NCBI RefSeq assembly: GCF_020497125.1
Contig: NC_059076.1
Span: forward strand, 7,927,951 to 7,991,950
From: Mauremys mutica
Lineage: Eukaryota; Chordata; Testudines; Geoemydidae
DNA length: 64,000 bases
Reading direction: 5' to 3'
Shown: piece by piece, positions 21,331 to 32,085 of the stretch
How positions within the stretch are numbered: position 1 is the first letter of the stretch
Layout: each line of letters opens with the position of its first letter
Notes under the pieces: model-generated
The model's input: only the letters and a program-made list of their open reading frames with translations
Databases searched by the model: none
Told to the model about the DNA's origin: nothing
Translations under genes and position numbers: made by a program

Positions 21331-22425
21331 CCCCGACCAACCGATTACACAGGGGCAGTTCTTTTCTGTCCCCGGGGATGAGAGGGATCTCCTATATACA
21401 AAAAAAACACAATCAAAATCAGGAACCATTTCCAAGTTCAAATCTATCCCATTCCCTCCCCGGCAGAGGATCATGGTTGTGATGTCCAAACTGCTTGCAG
21501 ATCCTCTTTGAAATGTTACTGAACTGTGCAGGGAACAGCTGAGTTTAAACTGTTCTTATGCAGGAGGCAGGCTTCTCCCTCCCTCAGCCAGTCTCCCTGC
21601 TGCAAGCTAGAGGGAAGCCCCTGCAGCTGCTGAGTGCCAGGCGGGGAGAAAGCACAGAGCCTAGTGTCAGCAGCCTGGTTGGAGGAGGAGGAGGGAAGAC
21701 ACGGAGAAAAATGTGACAGTGAGTTTTCACTTTTTCAGGCTTATTCCAATAGTAAAGTTTTATTACAAACAGTACTGGTGGTAGTAGTAATAGGAGCTTT
21801 ATTTTCTCTATGTCATGCAATGGGAGGGATCCATGAAGTACGTAGGAGAGGTGGGTTGCTTGCGATTGGACCATATGGGTAAGAAATGTAAATTACTTTC
21901 GCCCCTGCCCAAACCCCAGGGCTCCCAGTCGCCTCTGCAGCTGCTAGCTCTAGGGGTGATTTAAAGGGCCCGGCTCCTAGCTTCAGATGAATCCCTGAGC
22001 CCTTTAAATCCTGATTTAAAAGCCCCAGGATTTAAAGGCCCCACCTCTTCCGACAGAGGCCACACCTCTTCTGGTTGAGGCCCCTCCCCCTCCACAGGAC
22101 TCTGGAGTACCAGTAAGTCCTTTAAGTTACTTTCACCCCTGGATATGCGTGCCATCTATCACCCGGTTGTAATGAGGGAGTTCCATTACCACTAAGCCAT
22201 CTACTATTTCCCATACATTGCCCAGAGTCACAGTCCTTTGTGGCAGGAGGCAATTAATGGCCCTGCATACTTGAATCACTGCAACCTCAACAATGGACTT
22301 CCCAACTCCAAACTGATTCACAACTGACTGGTAGCCACTCGCTTTTCCACTGTTAGGGCAGTTCTCATTTTTGCGTCCTTGCGCCGCAAGGCGGGAGTGA
22401 GCTCAGCACACAGTTCCAGGAAGGT

Positions 22426-23501
22426 GGACTATAAGGTGGATAGAAAGCTGGCTAGATCGTCGGACTCAACAGGTAGCAATCAACAGCTCCATGTCAGGTT
22501 TCAAGCTGAGTGCCAGCTGGTTTCAAGCGGAGTGCCCCAAGCGTCAGTACTGGGGCCAGTTTTGTTCAATATCTTCATCAATGATCTGGAGGATGGCATG
22601 GACTGCACTCTCAGCAAGTTTGCAGATGACACTAAACTGGGAGGAGTGGTAGATACGCTGGAGGGTAGGGATAGGATACAGAGGGACCTAGACAAATTAG
22701 AGGATTGGGCCAAAAGAAACCTGATGAGGTTCAACAAGGACAGGTGCAGAGTCCTGCACTTAGGACGGAAGAATCCCATTCACTCTTACAGACTAGGGAC
22801 CGAATGGCTGGGCAGCAGTTCTGCAGAAAAGGACCTAGGGGTTACGGCGGACGAGAAGCTGGATATGAGTCAGTGTGCCCTTGTAGCCAAGAAGGCTAAC
22901 GTCATTTTGGACTGTATAAGTAGGGGCATTGCCAGCAGATCGAGGGATGTGATCATTCCCCTCTATTTGACATTGGTGAGGCCTCATCTGGAGTACTGTG
23001 TCCAGTTTTGGGCCCCACACTACAAGAAGGATGTGGAAAAATTGGAAAGAGTCCAGCAAAGGGCAACAAAAATGATTACGGGGCTGGAGCACATGACCTC
23101 TGAGGAGAGGCTGAGAGAACTGGAATTGTTTAGTCTGCAGAAGAGAAGAATGAGGGGGGATTTGATAGCTGCTTTCAACTACCTGAAAGGGGGGTTCCAA
23201 AGAGGATGGATCTAGACTGTTCTCAGTGGTACCTGATGACAGAACAAGGAGTAATGGTCTCAAGTTGCAGTGGGGAAGGTTTAGGTTGGATATTAGGAAA
23301 AACTTTTTCACTTGAAGAGTGGTGAAGCACTGGAATGGGTTACCTAGTAAGGTGGTGGAATCTCCTTCCTTAGAGGTTTTTAAGGTCAGGCTTGACAAAG
23401 CCCTGGCTGGGATGCTTTAGTTGGGGTTGGTCCTGCTTTGAGCAGGGGGTTGGACTAGTGACCTCCTGAGGTCCCTTCCAACCCTGATATTCTATGATTC
23501 T
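22426..23501 (+). mobile_element. 5'-truncated CR1 fragment
   Basis: AAGGT flanks both sides (22421-22425 and 23502-23506), an apparent short target duplication within the transposase gene. The fragment starts inside the reverse transcriptase and ends in the CR1 tail TTCTATGATTCT. It is close to the copy at 7941-11994. Confidence 0.8.
22441..23400 (+). pseudogene. CR1 reverse transcriptase fragment
   Basis: The frame reads from VDRKLARSS through [29 protein letters not shown] (catalytic FADD kept), [27 protein letters not shown] and [16 protein letters not shown]. One extra G in the run at about 23189-23194, compared with the copy at 11.67 kb, ends the frame at 23215, and the C-terminal region continues in another frame. 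Codons before about 22430 in the open frame are antisense Harbinger sequence, not CR1. The endonuclease and the N-terminal half of the reverse transcriptase are absent. Confidence 0.8.
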
Positions 23502-26500
23502 AAGGTTGCTTTGCACATCTGAAAGATCTGTAGCCACACCTCGTCATCCCTTACCTGCATCACAATCCAATCCCACACTTAGTGCTTGTTTCCTGAACCC
23601 AATCGTGACGATCCACCATGTGTAGCTGCTCCATGAATGCCAACATCAACAGCAGGACAGACAGAATGGATTACTGTTCAGATTCACAGCTCATGAAATA
23701 CTGCAGGATCAGTGCTCATAATGCTCATCAGTGCTCATAATGCTCATAATGGTGAGTAGTGCAGGAGTAAAGTTTACAGGGGTAGTTGAAAAATGAAATG
23801 CAGTCAGAAGCCCTTGGAATTATGCGATGAAGAAAACTGCATCATGGAGGGGGATCCCACACCCCTGATGCACTGTGATCCATTTCCAGCACTCCTAGCA
23901 GGAGAAAGTGGTGATTTGCACAGTGGGATAGCTACCCATTGTGCCAGGTGCTGTACAAACAGTCCTTGGCATGAACGTTGGCAGAAAATAAAATTACAAA
24001 GTTACATAGATGAGTATTTGCAACAACAAAAAAACACCACAGTTTTTACATTTGCATGTACCAGAATGCTGTCAGCTTACCCGTCAGGGAACAGAAACAG
24101 CATCATATGATTCAGCTAACCAATCACAATCGAGCCAGTAGACAATCCTGAACACACCCATTCCTGCATGCAGTCCAATTAGAGTCAAAGAACGTGCATG
24201 TGGCAGTATGTTCACAGGGTCAGCACCACCATAACTCAAACAGCAAATATGGAACACTCAGAACCACGTGAACAATCTACAGAGCTTTAAAAGCCATCAG
24301 CAATTTCATCAGAGGATCTCTCATGATGAATACATTTGAGGAAATCATCCTTGTAGATACTCCACAAGCATAAAGAGACTAAATACATCTAATATGTTAT
24401 TGGTTGTGAATTATTTGCTTTGTTCTAGCACTTATTTTCACTATATAATCTCTTATTCTCTTTCCTCTTATCTTTCCTTTAATGTTATTTGGTGTCTTCC
24501 ATTTGTGTGCCTCTCTCATTGTTTTATGTTCATGGTAAATCAATACAAATATTCAGACACTTAAACACCTCATTAAAATCTGCTTGTAGTTTTCTCTACT
24601 CAGGCTCAATAACACCAATCTGTTCAATAGCTCATAATATGAAAGCTTCATCAAACTTCTAACTATTGTTAACTCATTGCTGTGGACTCTGGTCTAGGCT
24701 CTGCTACATCGTTAGTGTCACGGGAGGGATTTTGCCTCACAGCTGAGACTAAGCAAGGGAAGATAAAACCCAGCAAGTGGCTTCCTTGGAAAGAAAAGCT
24801 GCCGCAGAGAGATCAGATCCTGTGGTAGGAGGTCCTGGCACAGGGGGAAGAGAAGAAGAATGGGAAAGACCTCTGGGCCCCTGCAGAAAAGCGAGCAGAA
24901 TATGAATGTGGAATTGCATAGGACAGTTTTATTGTGTTTAAAGGAAAAAACATGCTCTGAAGGAAGGGCTAAAAAAGCCTTCAGGTGTGGTATTAATCTT
25001 TCCTGGGCTGGGGAGACAGGTCACCTGCCCTACATTTAGGTTAGGGAAGCAAAGCGTACAATAGTACTCTCAATACAGTCATACTATCACTTTAAATGTA
25101 CTACCAATATCTGTGCTCTCAGTCACTGCCTATGGTATGAAAAACATTCTCTAGCCAGTGTTGTATATAGGACAGAGAGCTTCGTTGAGTCATCTGGAAA
25201 GAGAGCAATTTGGAGACAGCATTTACATGCTTATGAATGATTTGTTTCATCTTGTTTGTGAGATATATACCCATTTCCTAGAATATTTATGACATCCATG
25301 TCCAATTTGTGACAATTATAATCACAGGGTGCCACAACCTTCACAGTGATTAAAAGGATTTTTTTTTAAAAAAAATTAAGCTATTGGAGCAGCTCATCTG
25401 AATGGGAGAAGGGTGTTGAATATGCACAATAGGGTGAGGTTCACAGGGGAGGTCTTTAATGGATCCAGGGCCTATACCACTAAGCGCTTTGGGGGAGAAT
25501 TTCCAAGGCACACAGTGGGGCTAGATGCCCAGCTCCAGGTGACTTTAATTGTGAGCCCAAATTTGCCTTTGAAAAGCTGCCCTTTAAAATAAGCCTGCCA
25601 CTTCATAGCAACCATTTTAATGAATCCATAGCGGACACAGCAGGATGATCTCTCCTCGGAGCAAGTGATGTTAAGGAAGGTATTTGAAGGACTGATGGCA
25701 GTTGTGACTGCTCCATTGACAGGCAGAATGTCTTAATGGGAGCCTCACAGAGCCTCTAGCTCCTGCTCTTGGGTTCTTGGTGACTCATCCTGGAGTTTGT
25801 TTTCATCTGTGGAGGCCTAAGAGGTTGCGAACTTTCCTTGAGGACACGAATCTCAGCCAAGTCCTTCGTGAACAGCTCCTTTGCCATATGGCCATTTGTA
25901 GGATGGCCTGGTGCTACATGCCAATACGGCACGGGGCAGCTCATGCCTGCGGTGGATCTGGTCAGCTGGAGCATTACAGCTGTGCTCCATGGCCTGGAGA
26001 GACCCTACAGTCGAATCATAAATTTATAGGTGATCCTGCCTTGGTGCTGGCGGGTCTCTGAGTATGTAACTTTCTCCCCCTTGACAGCTGTCCAAGTCCA
26101 AGTCTCCCCTCCTTCAAACAAACCTTAATGCTGCTCTTTAAAGGTTCCCCCCCGACCCATGTATTACTATTGTTGCCATTCACATCAACTCTGTTCTCAT
26201 GCAATAATTCCCTCTTCAGTTTATTCCTTTTATTTTAATTATTTTATTTTGTTTTGGGAACGTTTCATTGTTATTTTGGTACAGACAACTGGACCCTTTA
26301 TAGAGCTGCTGCTAATAGTAAATAAATAGTAATAAACATGTGGCCCTATACAAGTGGAGCCAGAAGGAGAAGTGATGCAGTAGCAGGGCTACATTGGGCA
26401 TAGTGTCCACGGAGACCATAATGTGCTCAAGAATGCTGGCAGGAGAGCCCTCAAGGACTCCCTCTTCCCTTGTTCTACAGAGATTGGCTGCTCTCTCCTC

Positions 26501-27399
26501 CGAGCTGTTCTCCAGCCTGCCGCAAAAAAGGGCTGGTGCACAAGGAGTCAGGGCAACGGCCCCAAAAGCGGCTACACTAGCAATGCTAGCCATTCTTGTC
26601 CCTTGGAGCCCAGCCGTGCAATGTGTGGATACCCCCTGGCTGTACCTCTCCTAATTCCATATTTTGGCTTTTCCTGTGCAGAGCTAACATGAGAGTGCTG
26701 AGCACCTGCATGATCCTCTCTGAGCACAAGATGGCTCTACAGATACTTTAAGAGAAGCTGCTGCCATCAATATGAACTGGTCACTGTCTCCGTTGAAGAA
26801 CTAGTTGGTATGAGCTTCACTGGCACCATCTTGCATGCTCATGATAAGCTGCTACAATCTGGTTTGTATTATCATTTTGTGTGTAAGAGTCAGCGTCTAA
26901 ATACAAGGCTAAAGCAGCAGCACTTGAGGCATGAATTAAACTCCCAAATGGAAATTTAGAGTCAAGGTTTTCACTCTGTCCTTAGTTAATCCTGCCGTTG
27001 TTAGGCACAGGCGAGTCTCCAGTCTGTGTGTTACAATCTTCTAGAAAGAAGGGAAGTGAGGGTGAGCCCAGCTGGCTTGACTCTGAGTTAATATCCTCGG
27101 TGTTACTTTAACGTTAGCCCTTGGGTATGTAATTTTAAAGAGCCGTGAATCCTGGTAATAGAATACCACTTTCTACACTATAATATTAAAGGAGATCCGC
27201 TACTGGATGTACAACGTTAGATTCCTATAGCCCTTCCAAAAATAGTGAGGGGAAAATACAGTGTGCTGTACTCAGGCTATTCCGTGTCTACAGAAGAGGT
27301 AACCCTATTTACCAGTGAGGACAATGGATGGTGGGAACTATATCTGGGGGTGCAGAGATACACCCATGTATCCTTCACCTCGGGGACAAGCTGGGGCTA

Positions 27400-27690
27400 G
27401 GCTTCCCCAAACCTCTGCTAATGCTCCCTGCCGCAGCCCTGGAGCAGAGCCATGATGGAGCTCAGAGCTCCTCCAGCCGGCCTGAGGATCAGGGCTGCTC
27501 CAGGCACCTCGCAGCTGGGCTGGGGCTCAGAGCTGCACCAGGCACTGGCCAGGGTTCGGGGCTTCACTGGTGGGCCGGCTGGTGAGAGCTGGGGGCTAGA
27601 AGGGGCAGAGTGGGGGCGGGGCCTCAGGCAGAAGAGGTGGGGCAGGGAGCTAGCCTCCCCGAACAGGGGTTCCACGCACCACCCCGGAGC
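27400..27690. repeat. GC-rich dispersed-repeat-like block
   Basis: Sharp GC rise with GGGGCGGGGCC, GGGGCAGGGAGCTAGCCTCC and CCGAACAGGGGTTCC, resembling the GC-rich interiors of the hAT elements in this window. No termini were resolved. Confidence 0.35.
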
Positions 27691-27819
27691 AAGATGAAGC
27701 AGAAATGAAACAGCCAGTGGAACTCCACCCTTTCAAAGAGTAGTGGTGGTTCTGCTCCAGGGTTCACCCTCACTCTAGTGACCCACTCCTCCACAAAGCA
27801 TTGAGCTGTAGGTACTACC

Positions 27820-27965
27820 CTGCCTTTCAGCTCTCTGCCTTAGTTGTCCCATCTGCAACATGAGGTTGTTAGCAGCTGCCTGCCTCACAGGGATGCTATG
27901 CAGATTAGATCGTGTTTGTCAGATCCCTTTGAATGACTTAATGTGCTATGTTAGTGCTAAGTAGT
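27820..27965 (-). repeat. MIR-like SINE fragment
   Basis: Plus-strand order GCCTTAGTTGTCCCATCTGC, then CTGCCTGCCTCACAGGG, then ATGCTATGCAGATTAGATC is the reverse of the MIR core. Confidence 0.5.
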
Positions 27966-29091
27966 ATCATTATCCAACCAAAATGCCCTTACAAAGCATT
28001 AAAAGTGACTACCTACCACCTTATGCTTCTGTTTAAAAGAAATACTATTTTTGAATTGCTATCATCCCCAATTTTACAGTACTGGTTATGAGGTTTCTAA
28101 AAGCAAGTTTGCACAATTCCTTCTTTCTTAGTACTCTCTCCTCTGCTGCATTAACAGAAAATGTATTCCTTTCCTTCTTCCCTGTCCCATCCCTCTTCCA
28201 GATTTTCACTCAGAAAACATTTTGGTTCATAAACTCCATTATTCTCCTCAGCACACAGCCTCCCATGCAATTCACCAATCTGAAAACATTTTCACCAACA
28301 AGAATATCAGTGCACTTTACCTAATATTACATTCTTCCCACTTCCTTGATACAGAACAGTGAAACTACCCAATAAGATACAGTAACTTAAATCTTTGAGC
28401 TTCCTGAACACATTTTGGATAATGGAAACTCAGAACAAAGCTTCATATGCTGATTACTAGGTTTGCCTGAAGCTAAAGATTTTCCCTTCTATCCACCCAG
28501 TATAAATGAAAGTGTCTAGAAAACTTTGCTTAAGACCCTTTAAAAATGAAGAAAGCAATACACAGTGGACCAAACCATGACTTCAGTTAGAGCTTTACAA
28601 CAGTGCTGTGGAAGGTGGTGGTGTTTCCTTGGTGTTAAGAAGGGCAGGTTTTGACCCAAGAGCATGGCTATTTTCAGTTGTTCAAATGTCTTTACCAGTA
28701 GAGGTTGTATGTAGAGCACTCTCCCAATCATTCTCTACAGGTGAACCATGTGTTTTCTCTGAAGCACTTAGAGAGAGGACCCCACCAGTCCAAACATTTA
28801 TTAAAAATCACTCCTCTCTAGAAGGTTAATGCATCAGTGACTTAGACAGGTTGAACAAGCAGAGATGAAATATTCCTTTCCTGACCATGTACACTTCAGA
28901 TACTGCTAATATATCTGGACAGCCAGAGCTGCAGCCACTGTACATCACAGTAGTCCAACATTGAATTCTTGAAAGTCATCTTTTTTGCTAATGTTTGCAT
29001 GTTATTTATTTTAAAAACCCTTTGACAAATCTCTGCTTTGTTTAAATAAATGATTTCCCCATTTTCATTTTGAATGAGGACATATTCTTTC

Positions 29092-30106
29092 ATAGAATCA
29101 TAGAAGATTAGGGTTGGAAGAGACCTCAAGAGATCCTCTAGTCCAATCCCCTGCTCAAAGCAGGACCAACACCAACTAAATCATCCCAGCCAGGGCTTTG
29201 TCAAGCCTGACCTTAAAAACCTCTAAGGAAGGAGATTCCACCACCTCCCTAGGTAACCCATTCTGTCTTTAATACCCTCCTAGTGAAATACTGTTTCTTA
29301 ATAGCCAACCTAGACCCTCCCCCACTGCAATTTGAGACCAGTGCTGCTTCTTCTGTCATCAACCACCACTGAGAACAGCCGAGCTCCATCCTCTTTGGAA
29401 CCCCCTTTCAGGTAGTTGAAGGCTGCTATCAAATCCCCCCTCATTCTTCTCTTCTGCAGACTAAATAACCCCAGTTCCTTCAGCCTCTCCTCATAAGTCA
29501 TGTGCCCCAGCTCCCTAATCATTTTCATTGCTCTCTGCTGGACTATCTCCAATTTGTCCACATCCCTTCTGTAGTGGGGTGGACCAAAACTGGATGCAAT
29601 ACTCCAGGTGTGGTCTCACCAGTGTTGAATAGAGGGAAATAATCACTTCCCTTGATCTGCTGGCAACGCTCCTACTAATACAGCCCAATATGCAGTTAGC
29701 CTTCTTGGCAATGAGGGCACATTGCTGACTCATATCCAGCTTCTCTTCCACTGTAATCCCCAGGTCCTTTTTGGCAGAACTGCTGCTTAGCCAGTCAGTC
29801 CCCAGCCTGTAGAGGTACATGGGATTCTTTCTTCCTAAGTGCAGGACTCTGCACTTCTCCTTGTTGAACCTCATCAGATTTCTTTTGTCCCAATCCTCTA
29901 ATTTGTCTAGGTCACTCTGGACCCTATCTCTACCCTCCAGCGTATCTACCTTTCCCCTCAGCTTAGTATCATCTGAGAACTTGCTGAGGGTGCAATCCAT
30001 CCCATCATCCAGATCATTAATAAAGATGCTGAACAAAACTGGTCCCAGGAGCGACCCTTGGGGCACTACACTTGATACCGGCTGCCAACTAGACATCGAG
30101 CCGTTG
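29092..30106 (-). mobile_element. 5'-truncated CR1 on minus
   Basis: On plus the block opens with the reversed CR1 tail TCATAGAATCATAGAAGATT and CCCCTGCTCAAAGCAGGACC, and then reads as reversed reverse transcriptase. Homology to the intact copy stops near GCCGTTGG at about 30106. Confidence 0.85.
29310..30096 (-). pseudogene. CR1 reverse transcriptase fragment
   Basis: The minus frame from 30096 reads [20 protein letters not shown], then [48 protein letters not shown] and [12 protein letters not shown]. The catalytic motif is FSDD instead of FADD; both aspartates remain. A frameshift near 29560 moves the C-terminal region ([20 protein letters not shown]) to another frame ending at 29310. The endonuclease and the start of the reverse transcriptase are missing. 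Confidence 0.82.
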
Positions 30107-31804
30107 GCTCTCTTGGCTTCAAAAGGAGGTAGATGAGGTTGATTTTGGTTCCAAGCAGGATTTTGAACCTTATTATATTTGGCTTTGTGTATTGGCCAAG
30201 AAACTTACTGATCAGAGGTACCAGTAATGGTGGTAACCGAATGCTGTTCCTACTAACGGGCTGAATTCTTTCTTTGTCAAGGTGCTGTGAGCACCTGCTA
30301 GTTTATACTAGTTTCATCCTAGATCAGAAAGCAAAAGGTCAAAGTGGAACAGAAAAGTAGATGAAGCATTATCCGTGTTCCCAGGTAACATCATTTTCTG
30401 ATTAAAATTCGTATACACTTGCCTTGCAAGAGCTTAGTCATGGCTGTGAAAGCCAATCTAGGAGCTATGCTGTAATTAGTTCGGGGAAAAAGATAAAAAA
30501 AGCCATTAAATATATATTCAGCATGTTAGTTCATGCATTTACTAAATAGGATAAACAAAGATAGCATCATACTTTCCTGTAAAACAGCCTGGCCACCCAA
30601 ACACAAGTCCAGTGAATGGTTCCAGTTACACTAATGCCAAAATCTTTAGAACTACTACAATTAGGAAACTATTGAACTTTAACAGGAGTTTTGGAATTTT
30701 CAGAGAGTTATCCAAACAAAGATGCATCTCTTGCAGAAGAGTATGTAACAGTAGGTTGAAAAAAAATGCTATCTGGCCATTTTTGAGCAAACTGAATTTT
30801 CATTTTCATGGAATTTCAGTTTTACAATGAAATAAAGAAATATTTGTTGTTGTTGTTGTTGTTTTGGAGGTGGTTGTTGGAAAACTAATTTCAACCACAA
30901 TGAACATTTCCCAGGAAAACTTTAATTCACATCACATCAATTTTTCAATGACAAATGGGTTTGATAAAAAAAAATTTCCACAGCTGTAATATGCAGCTAG
31001 AGATGGGAAGATTCCCATTTTCTTCAATAAGCTTTGGATCAGACCTCAAGAGGAGAAATTCTGGTCTTAGGTATAACCTGTGTAATTGCAGAGTAACTCC
31101 GTTAACTTCAATAGGAGCTGCTGAGTGCTCTGCATGTTTAGAATTCAGGCCACAGAAGGAGCTAAATGTGGACTAACCTTAGGCTCTCGTTTTGAAAAAT
31201 TCTTGGCCTAAATGACTACAGAAGATGCAAGGCAGTGGAGGAGAGTGGAGAATCAGGTCCAATGAGTCTAGGAGAAAAAAATCCATGTTTTTTATTTTCA
31301 ATCATCAATAATAATTCAGTCACCTTTATAAATGGTACACAGTTTATTAGCCCTGTACAAACTATTAAAATTGGAAAACAGTAACCAAGAGGAGTAAACC
31401 TACCATTTCAATGTTAACAATTGGAGGAAGTTTTTAACCAATGTTTTTTCTAAACAAAAAAAAATTAAAGCTTGAAAAAAAATTTGAAATTGATATTTCC
31501 AGACAAAAAATCAATTTCAATTAAACCCCATTTTCCTCACACAGACGGTTTAATTAGAAGTTTTCTGACTAGCTCTGCACACTGATATTTCTCTTTTTAT
31601 ATACAGCTTTTTTCAGCACAAAAGACTCACTGGAATAAAAGTCCTTTCCAGTAGCCATACTCTTCGAGATACTGCACAACTATAATTTAAAAAGCTTCAT
31701 ATACACACATCAAAGGGGTTCTATGATTTACATGAGTGAAGCTGGGTTAGTTTGTTGTGTCATCTCAACCTCAAAAGGTGTGTGTGTATATATATTATAT
31801 ATAT
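30107..31804. other. AT-rich intergenic stretch with dispersed-repeat relics
   Basis: It contains AT-rich repeat relics at about 30765-31010 and 31455-31585 (TTTTTGAGCAAACTGAATTT, CAATTTTTCAATGACAAAT), a (TTG)n run at 30845-30863, a weak palindrome at 31071-31160 (GAGTAACTCCGTTAACTTC) and a (TG)n(TA)n run at 31779-31804. No gene was seen. Confidence 0.45.
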
Positions 31805-32085
31805 TAGGGGTGTCAAGCGATAAAATTTTTAAAAAATCATGATTAATCACACTTAGTATTAGAATATCATTTATTTAAATATTTTTGGATGTTTTCTACA
31901 TTTTCAAATATATTGATTTCAATTACAACACAGAATACAAAGTGTACAGTGCTCACTTTATATTTATTTTTGATTACAAGTATTTGCACTATAAATATAA
32001 ATTGTATTTTTCAATTTACCTAATACAAGTACTGTAGTGCAATCTCTTTATCATGAAAGTTGAACTTAAAAATGTATAATTATGC

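Larger units (their letters stand above)
20447..21349 (+). mobile_element. Solo LTR with 5-bp target duplication
   Basis: The unit starts TGTAGCGAG and ends CGATTACA, with CAGGG directly before (20442-20446) and after (21350-21354). The split hAT sequence matches its own upstream duplicate (ACCATGGCAGGGGCAGT at about 20033) once the LTR is removed. It holds GC boxes, a weak TATA-like word and a 90-bp tandem repeat. No internal retroelement genes remain, which fits loss by LTR-LTR recombination. A Gypsy-type origin is my inference from composition. Confidence 0.7.
20156..21740. repeat. Inverted repeat arms inside the hAT
   Basis: The left arm 20156-20352 and the right arm about 21531-21735 are imperfect reverse complements. 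Markers on the left are AAAAGTCACTGTCACAT, GACTGGCTGA and GCATAAGAACAGTTTAAACT. The last marker also occurs as a direct copy at 19908-19939, so the segment exists three times. Confidence 0.6.
19822..22141. mobile_element. hAT element carrying a solo LTR
   Basis: Ends are CAGAGGTGAAAGTAA and the complement of CAGGGGTGAAAGTAA. The 8-bp flanks are GATCTGCG (19814-19821) and GATATGCG (22142-22149), 7 of 8 matching. The insertion lies in the transposase gene just after its DGTH motif. The interior has direct and inverted duplications and a solo LTR (20447-21349). Without the LTR it would be about 1.4 kb and non-autonomous. A second hAT-like terminus, CAGGGGCGAAAGTAA on minus, ends at about 21908. 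Confidence 0.75.
19200..23660 (-). pseudogene. Harbinger DDE transposase, split by hAT and CR1
   Basis: Read on minus, the N-terminal part (23640-23507) has EQLHMVDRHDWVQE. A CR1 fragment interrupts after FQMCKAT. The gene resumes at 22420 with [20 protein letters not shown], then FGVGKSIVEVAVIQVCRAI and RVIDGTHI, whose Asp is the first catalytic residue. A hAT separates this from the next piece at 19813: LATEYINRKDYYFMVLQ, CFTDINV, AHIFRNIGLY, GTFFPDQKI, PIVILGD (second Asp region), KPYTGNLDSS, then MTIECAFGKLKGRW with the catalytic Glu and ACCALHNIF. Several frameshifts and stops add to the two insertions. The order matches HARBI1-type transposases. The enzyme is dead, but every catalytic block is still legible. 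Confidence 0.8.
15761..23950. mobile_element. Two-gene Harbinger transposon, heavily nested, right end lost
   Basis: The left end GGCCTTGTCTACACTACAG follows a TAA target (15758-15760). Two convergent genes follow: a Myb/SANT-like gene on plus (16523-18772) and a DDE transposase on minus (about 23660 to 19200). Insertions inside are a CR1/SINE palindrome (15860-16198), a Harbinger MITE (16663-17474), a hAT (19822-22141) carrying a solo LTR, and a CR1 fragment (22426-23501). The homologous GGGATAGCTACCCATTGTG stretch at 23926 marks the approach to the right terminus, but sequence after about 23950 is unrelated, so the right inverted repeat is missing. Confidence 0.75.
23951..29091. other. Repeat-poor stretch without a recognised gene
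   Basis: Over 5 kb with few clear repeats. It holds a GC-rich repeat-like block (27400-27690), a MIR-like fragment (27820-27965) and T-rich patches near 24420-24500 and 26210-26280. Small frames at 25777-26061 and 26312-26654 have no motif I recognise. No exon-intron pattern was detected by eye. Confidence 0.4.

Noticed and set aside
22379..23215. Intact 278-codon gene
   Set aside because: It is a chimera: the first codons are antisense Harbinger transposase and the rest a 5'-truncated CR1 reverse transcriptase.
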